A program made the position numbers and the translations under genes. Positions 7,329 to 10,646 of a DNA stretch of 10,646 bases are shown here, piece by piece (within the stretch, counting starts at the first letter, position 1; each line of letters opens with the position of its first letter). Below the pieces are notes generated by a model, which made no database searches, had not been told where the DNA came from, and saw nothing but the letters and a program-made list of their open reading frames with translations. The stretch lies in NCBI GenBank assembly GCA_031274335.1, contig JAISQG010000215.1, positions 1 through 10,646 of the forward strand. Direction: 5' to 3'. This stretch comes from Gracilibacteraceae bacterium (GTDB lineage: Bacteria > Bacillota > Desulfitobacteriia > Desulfitobacteriales > Syntrophobotulaceae).

Positions 7329-9392
7329 TTGGAAAAACGAAACCGGCGCCGGTTCCAGATCAGGCTGTTTGCCCTTGGGGTGTTCATCGTCCTCTGCTTT
7401 TTTGTGCTCGGCGTAAATCTCTGGCGGCTGCAGATTGCCGATGCCGAATATTATGCCGAAATGGCCCAGGGAAATGTGATAAAGAACGTGACCACCGCCC
7501 CGGTGCGCGGTGAAATCATTGACGCCAGGGGCACGGTGCTGACGCGCAGCGAGCCTGTTTTTGCCGTGGTGCTGGACTGGACCGATCTGCAAAATGTCAA
7601 CAAAAACTGGCGGGAAGTCGTCGGCAGTCTGGCGGAGTACATCAAGCCTTACTGGCCCTATCCGAACCAGTCAGTGGAACTGATTGCCGAGGACATCCTC
7701 GTCATGATTCAAAACCAGCAGCGGCAGAATTACCAGTCGGCTGTCATTCTGGAGGATATTCCGCTGGAATTGCGCGCCATTCTGGCCGAACACGGCAACG
7801 AGCTGCCGGGCGTGAATGTGACGGCGCTGCCGGAGCGGGTTTATCCGCAGGGGACGCGGCTGGGGCAGGTGCTCGGCTATGTGCGCGAGATCAGCGAGGA
7901 AGAAATCCGGCAGTTCAACGAGGCTGAGGATGATTATGAGTACCGCCAGGGTGATTTTGTCGGAAAAATGGGCGTGGAAAAGAGTTATGACACATGGCTG
8001 CGCGGCGAGCGTGGGCTGGAGCGAGTCAGCATTGACGGCAGCGGGCGCCCCATTCGCAAAGAAACCCTGATCGAGGCCCGTCCAGGCTACACCGTTCAGC
8101 TCACGGTTGACCTGGAGCTGCAAAAAACGCTGGAGGACTCCCTGGACCGGGTCGTGGCGGAAATTCAAAAAAAGAATCCCAAAGCCCAAGCCGGTGCCGC
8201 CGTCGTCCTGGACGTCAACACGGGGGGCATCCTGGCCATGGCCTCCCGGCCCTATATGGACCCGAATGACCTCATCGGCGATATTTCCGAGGAAACAGCC
8301 CGGAGTTATTTCAGCAGCGAGGATGCCGCCTCCTTCAACCGAGCGCTGACGGGGCTTTATCCGCCCGGATCCACTTTCAAAATGCTGACTGGCATGGCCG
8401 GGTTGAAAACCGGCGTCGTGACGGAGGACACATATTTCAACGATACGATTTATTCGCTCGGGCCGGCAGGCATCGTGGCTCAGGGCGTGCCGGAATGGGG
8501 CGGGAACAATTTTGGCCGCGTCAATATCTACAGCGGGCTGGCTCATTCCTCCAATATTTATTTTCAGATAGTCGGCCGGCGCGCCGTGGAAAAAGAGCCG
8601 GAGATCATGCGCGAGCTCTGCTTGGAGTTTGGCCTCGGTACCCTGTCCGGAGTGGATTTGCCGGGAGAAGCGGAGGGTGTCGCCCCGTCTCCTTCATGGA
8701 AAAGCGAGTATTTTAAGCCGTATTATGACAAACAGCACGCGGAAAATGTCCGGGCCATAGAGGAAAAATACGCCGCTCTGCTGGAGGAAGCGGATGGTCC
8801 GCAGGAGAAAAGCGATATTGAGTACCAGCGCGCCGATGATTTGCGGCGGGCGGAGCAATTGTACGAAAGCCAGATTGATTTTAATGTGAACTGGCGCCCG
8901 GCGGATAGTTTTTACAACGCTATCGGCCAAAGCTACAACTCATATTCGATTCTGCAGTTGGCTAATTACGTCGCCACGATTGTCAATGGCGGCTATCGCT
9001 ACCGCCCCCACGTCGTGGACCGCATCCTTGATCCTTTCACGGATGAGGTGGTCTGGAGCCATGAACCGGAGGTCCTGAACCGGGTCTCCGTTTCGCCGGA
9101 AATTCTGGCCATAATCAAAGGGGGGATGGCCGGAGTGACGCGGCCCGGCGGGACGGCGGGCGGGTTGTTCGCGGATATGCCGCAATTTTCCGGCGGTGGG
9201 AAAACAGGCACGGCGCAGCAGGGCTCAAAGGACACGGCCTTCGGCAAAACCTATAACGGCGTGTTCGTGGCTTTTGCTCCCTATGACGAACCGCAGATCG
9301 CCTTTGCCAGCGTCATTGAGTTCGGGGACAGCGGCGGCGGAACCTCCGGCCTCGTAGCTAAAGACGTTTTCCGGCAGTATTTCGGCTGGTAG
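7329..9392 (+). CDS. mrdA: Penicillin-binding protein 2, elongation transpeptidase
   Basis: This class B PBP crosslinks peptidoglycan during lateral growth, as partner of RodA and MreC; it is anchored in the membrane and acts outside it. With the TTG start the protein has 687 aa, longer than the E. coli form (about 630). A basic N-terminus (EKRNRRRFQIR) is followed by one membrane segment, about residues 12-33. The dimerisation domain has VRGEIIDARGTVL (the RG-I-D-RG motif). The transpeptidase domain has S348-T-F-K351 (acylated serine, in PPGSTFK), S407-S-N409 and K625-T-G627, so all active-site motifs are intact. A highly charged, helix-like stretch of about 60 residues (translation of about 8715-8890, KQHAENVRAIEEKYAALLEE and onward) sits between the SxN and KTG motifs, where E. 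coli PBP2 has only a short loop; it explains the extra length. The gene follows mreD by 14 nt. An ATG at 7290 inside mreD is the alternative start and would add 13 residues. Confidence 0.94.
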   Translation: MEKRNRRRFQIRLFALGVFIVLCFFVLGVNLWRLQIADAEYYAEMAQGNVIKNVTTAPVRGEIIDARGTVLTRSEPVFAVVLDWTDLQNVNKNWREVVGSLAEYIKPYWPYPNQSVELIAEDILVMIQNQQRQNYQSAVILEDIPLELRAILAEHGNELPGVNVTALPERVYPQGTRLGQVLGYVREISEEEIRQFNEAEDDYEYRQGDFVGKMGVEKSYDTWLRGERGLERVSIDGSGRPIRKETLIEARPGYTVQLTVDLELQKTLEDSLDRVVAEIQKKNPKAQAGAAVVLDVNTGGILAMASRPYMDPNDLIGDISEETARSYFSSEDAASFNRALTGLYPPGSTFKMLTGMAGLKTGVVTEDTYFNDTIYSLGPAGIVAQGVPEWGGNNFGRVNIYSGLAHSSNIYFQIVGRRAVEKEPEIMRELCLEFGLGTLSGVDLPGEAEGVAPSPSWKSEYFKPYYDKQHAENVRAIEEKYAALLEEADGPQEKSDIEYQRADDLRRAEQLYESQIDFNVNWRPADSFYNAIGQSYNSYSILQLANYVATIVNGGYRYRPHVVDRILDPFTDEVVWSHEPEVLNRVSVSPEILAIIKGGMAGVTRPGGTAGGLFADMPQFSGGGKTGTAQQGSKDTAFGKTYNGVFVAFAPYDEPQIAFASVIEFGDSGGGTSGLVAKDVFRQYFGW

Positions 9393-9419
9393 CATGTTTC
9401 GGATTCATTGAGACGGAAA

Positions 9420-9469
9420 AACGAGATTGTAGTCGGCGGGGCTGAATCCTCGCCGACTACAATCTCGTT
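9420..9469. repeat. Long perfect inverted repeat after mrdA (terminator-like hairpin)
   Basis: The left arm 9420-9438 and right arm 9451-9469 are perfectly complementary over 19 bp (arm AACGAGATTGTAGTCGGCG). Three inner pairs (G-U, G-C, G-C) extend the stem to 22 bp, closing a 6-nt loop CTGAAT (9442-9447). It starts 28 nt after the mrdA stop. On the + strand no T-run follows (CACGCTCGG), so it is not a textbook terminator for mrdA. On the - strand the stem is followed by five Ts (complement of the As at 9417-9421), which would be a proper terminator for leftward transcription, but no leftward gene is visible here. It could be a terminator that lost its right-hand T-run, an RNA 3'-end stabiliser, or a copy of a dispersed palindromic repeat. 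Confidence 0.85.
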
Positions 9470-9741
9470 CACGCTCGGGAAAAGTTTGTCATCAAAAAAA
9501 TATAGATTTTTTCACGAAATTGAAAGAAAAAAAGCCGAGATTACCGCTTCAATGACGAATTGGCAACGCTTTAATAACACGCCCTGTCATAAAATAAGGC
9601 GTATGAAACACGTCGATATTATAAAACTTATCCGCTCTATATATTTCGGATATGCGCGAGCGAAATGAAGCTGTGAACAAAATTAATTTTCTCAAAATAT
9701 GTATCTCAATATAGTTCTTTACAGAAAGGGTGTACGGTTGT
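9470..9741 (+). other. AT-rich non-coding leader of the flagellar operon
   Basis: This stretch contains no credible gene. I counted 77 G+C in the 240 nt from 9481 to 9720, that is 32%, far below the flanking genes. It holds an A7-TATAGA-T6 tract (9495-9513) that would bend DNA or form a weak AT hairpin. It also holds a weak 5-bp inverted repeat ACGCC/GGCGT (9579-9583, 9598-9602), a candidate SigD-type promoter (9595-9619), and a weak sigma-A-type -10 box TATAGT (9710-9715) with a poor -35 box (TTTTCT, 17-bp spacer). The last would start the transcript only about 20 nt before flgB. Short open frames crossing it lack ribosome sites and family resemblance. The most likely content is the control region for flgB and the genes after it. 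Confidence 0.65.
9595..9619 (+). promoter_or_regulatory. Candidate flagellar (SigD / sigma-28 type) promoter
   Basis: TAAG (9595-9598), a 14-nt spacer and TCGATAT (9613-9619) match the Bacillus SigD consensus TAAA-N14-16-CCGATAT at 9 of 11 positions. It lies 122 nt upstream of flgB in a non-coding AT-rich stretch, the expected place. Two mismatches and the high AT background mean it could be chance. Confidence 0.3.
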
Positions 9742-10134
9742 ATGAATTTTCTTGATAATCCGACGCACCTGGCGCTGGAAAAGACCATGGACGCGCTTTG
9801 GCAGCGCGCGCGGGTTCAGTCGGAAAACATTGCCAATGCCGCCACTCCTGGATATAAACGCAAAGTAGTGGACTTTGAGGAGGAATTGCGCCACCGGATT
9901 AACGCTATGGGCGCGGCCGCTTCGCGGCAGGACGCGATGCGGGCCGTCAGCGCGTTGCAACCCCATATATATGAAGACAAAACAACAAACGTAAATGTTG
10001 ACGGCAATAATGTTGAACTTGATCAGGAATTCCTCGAAATGACGGACACCCTGACGCAATACCAGTATCTGCAGCGTCTGCTCAGTGACAGCTTTGCCCG
10101 CTTGCGCTACGCCATTACGGAAGGGAGAGGGTAG
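9742..10134 (+). CDS. flgB: Flagellar basal-body proximal rod protein FlgB
   Basis: FlgB is a rod subunit of the flagellar basal body, assembled across the periplasm or wall by the flagellar export apparatus. The 130-aa protein begins MNFLDNPTHLALEKTMDALW and then shows the rod-protein N-terminal signature SENIANAATPGYKRKVVDFEE at about residues 28-48. It ends with a helical segment (FLEMTDTLTQYQYLQRLLSDSFARLRYAI) typical of the C-terminal coiled coil shared by rod and hook proteins. I choose ATG 9742 because the family starts just before the F-x-(S/N)-x-x-x-x-L-E-x-x-(L/M) pattern, and the site AGAAAGGG (9723-9730) stands upstream, although 11 nt away. A GTG at 9730 would overlap this site. 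FlgB is usually the first gene of the large flagellar operon in Bacillota, as seems true here. It is separated by 1 nt from flgC. Confidence 0.94.
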   Translation: MNFLDNPTHLALEKTMDALWQRARVQSENIANAATPGYKRKVVDFEEELRHRINAMGAAASRQDAMRAVSALQPHIYEDKTTNVNVDGNNVELDQEFLEMTDTLTQYQYLQRLLSDSFARLRYAITEGRG

Positions 10135-10135
10135 C

Positions 10136-10570
10136 TTGGCCTTCTTGAACTCGCTTGATATTGCCGGTTCGGGCCTGACAGCGCAAAAGACCCGTATTGA
10201 CATCCTGGCGCAAAATCTGGTCAACGCGGAAACGACCAGAACAGAGGACGGGACGCCTTACCGACGCAAGATGGTGGTTTTCCAGGCCAAGGAAGGCGGT
10301 CGTTTCGGATCCTATTTGCGCCGGGCGATGGGGGAGTCCTCGCCGGGCGTAAAAGTGGCGTCAATCATTGAAGACGCGCGCCCGCTCAAACCGGTGTTCG
10401 ACCCGGAGCATCCCGACGCGGATGAGGACGGCTATCTCTGGATGCCGAATGTGGACAAAGTAAAGGAAATGAGCGACATGCTTTCGGCGACGAGGGCTTA
10501 TCAGTCTAATATCACCGCGGTCAACGTCATTAAAACTATGGCGTCTCAAGCCTTGCAAATAGGAAAATAG
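10136..10570 (+). CDS. flgC: Flagellar basal-body rod protein FlgC
   Basis: FlgC is another proximal rod subunit, partner of FlgB, FlgF and FliE. The 144-aa protein starts (M)AFLNSLDIAGSGLTAQKTRI, followed by the rod signature ILAQNLVNAETTRTEDGTPYRRK, the middle block VKVASIIEDARPLKPVFDP, and the very conserved end GYLWMPNVDKVKEMSDMLSA plus RAYQSNITAVNVIKTMASQALQIGK. The start is TTG at 10136, one base after the flgB stop, with a strong GGGAGAGGG (10123-10131) before it. An in-frame ATG at 10085 would overlap flgB by 50 nt and add residues without any likeness to FlgC, so I reject it. A small hairpin follows directly after the stop, before the next gene. Confidence 0.95.
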   Translation: MAFLNSLDIAGSGLTAQKTRIDILAQNLVNAETTRTEDGTPYRRKMVVFQAKEGGRFGSYLRRAMGESSPGVKVASIIEDARPLKPVFDPEHPDADEDGYLWMPNVDKVKEMSDMLSATRAYQSNITAVNVIKTMASQALQIGK

Positions 10571-10586
10571 AGCCGCCCGCGCGGCT
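10571..10586 (+). repeat. Hairpin between flgC and fliE
   Basis: AGCCGC and GCGGCT form a perfect 6-bp GC-rich stem around the loop CCGC, beginning at the base after the flgC stop. No T-run follows, and the next ribosome site (GAGG, 10592-10595) is only 5 nt further on. It could slow ribosomes or RNases between the two genes; it is not a terminator. Confidence 0.6.
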
Positions 10587-10603
10587 TGAACGAGGTTGAA
10601 TCC

Positions 10604-10646
10604 ATGAACGAAGTATTCCTGAATCAGAATTTCATCAAGCCCTTGG
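10604..10646 (+). CDS. fliE: Probable flagellar hook-basal body protein FliE (3' truncated)
   Basis: Only 14 codons are visible (MNEVFLNQNFIKPL) before the window ends. The start ATG 10604 has GAGG at 10592-10595 with 8 nt of spacing. The flgB-flgC-fliE order is nearly universal in Bacillota flagellar operons, and a short N-terminus ending in an I-x-P-L type motif fits FliE, the MS-ring to rod adapter. The identity rests mostly on gene order, since too little sequence is present for homology. Confidence 0.55.
   Translation, partial: MNEVFLNQNFIKPL

Noticed and set aside
7671..8546. A 291-codon open frame on the - strand within mrdA
   Set aside because: It is antisense to the PBP2 domain with intact motifs on the + strand, has no recognisable motif, and no gene context supports it.
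9487..9509. TTGTCA as a sigma-A -35 box with TATAGA downstream
   Set aside because: The spacer would be only 9 bp, and no -10-like sequence stands at 16-18 bp.
9560..9577. TTGGCA-like start of a sigma-54 promoter upstream of flgB
   Set aside because: The GC pair required 12 bp after the GG is missing (the bases there are A and T).
9408..9668. An 86-codon open frame on the + strand through the hairpin and the AT-rich stretch
   Set aside because: It has no ribosome site, its first part is just the palindrome translated, and the rest is of low complexity. The similar - strand reading at the hairpin is a consequence of the symmetry.
10085..10135. A longer flgC starting at ATG 10085
   Set aside because: It overlaps flgB by 50 nt, and its added residues (MTALPACATPLRKGEGS) have no likeness to the FlgC N-terminus. 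The TTG at 10136 has a strong ribosome site and matches the family start.
1..10646. tRNA, rRNA, CRISPR, insertion sequences, toxin-antitoxin or defence genes
   Set aside because: I looked for spaced direct repeats, transposase motifs, terminal inverted repeats and the usual RNA signatures and found none. The only large inverted repeat is the single hairpin after mrdA.

Overview
The window is chromosomal bacterial DNA, about 55-60% GC by eye in the coding parts. All recognisable genes lie on the + strand. The order ileS - maf/radC - mreB - mreC - mreD - mrdA, followed by flgB - flgC - (fliE), points to a flagellated, rod-shaped member of the Bacillota. The maf-radC-mreBCD order is a classic Bacillota arrangement. 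A PBP2 gene directly after mreD fits clostridia or Negativicutes better than Bacillus. The SARP-like response regulator at the left edge fits the same groups. I cannot name a genus.

Layout. Positions 1-525 are the 3' end of a response-regulator gene: the tail of a receiver domain, then a SARP-type winged helix. A 129-nt gap (526-654) holds a strong housekeeping promoter at 580-608. ileS (655-3417) follows, starting with TTG and with no room for a T-box leader. Four bases after ileS comes a single reading frame fusing the nucleotide pyrophosphatase Maf to the JAMM-domain protein RadC (3422-4804). Then come mreB (4845-5861), mreC (5930-6793), mreD (6793-7314) and the elongation transpeptidase PBP2/mrdA (7329-9392). 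This is the wall-elongation set: MreB filaments, MreC and MreD in the membrane, and the class B PBP. A 349-nt non-coding stretch (9393-9741) follows. It contains a near-perfect 22-bp hairpin and then about 240 nt of DNA with only 32% GC. The flagellar basal-body genes flgB (9742-10134), flgC (10136-10570) and a probable fliE start (10604 to the window end) close the window.

How it works together. Tight spacing, a Shine-Dalgarno inside ileS for maf-radC, a TGATG overlap between mreC and mreD, and no visible terminator suggest one long unit from ileS to mrdA. The hairpin and AT-rich stretch probably mark the change to a separate flagellar operon. Four of the nine gene starts look non-ATG (ileS TTG, maf-radC GTG, mrdA TTG, flgC TTG).

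I found no tRNA, rRNA, CRISPR array, insertion sequence or defence system. The most unusual items are the Maf-RadC fusion, the long hairpin after mrdA, the charged insertion in PBP2, and hairpins between mreB/mreC and flgC/fliE. I see no convincing evidence for a wholly new system here; most of the window is well-known housekeeping genes in a slightly unusual arrangement.
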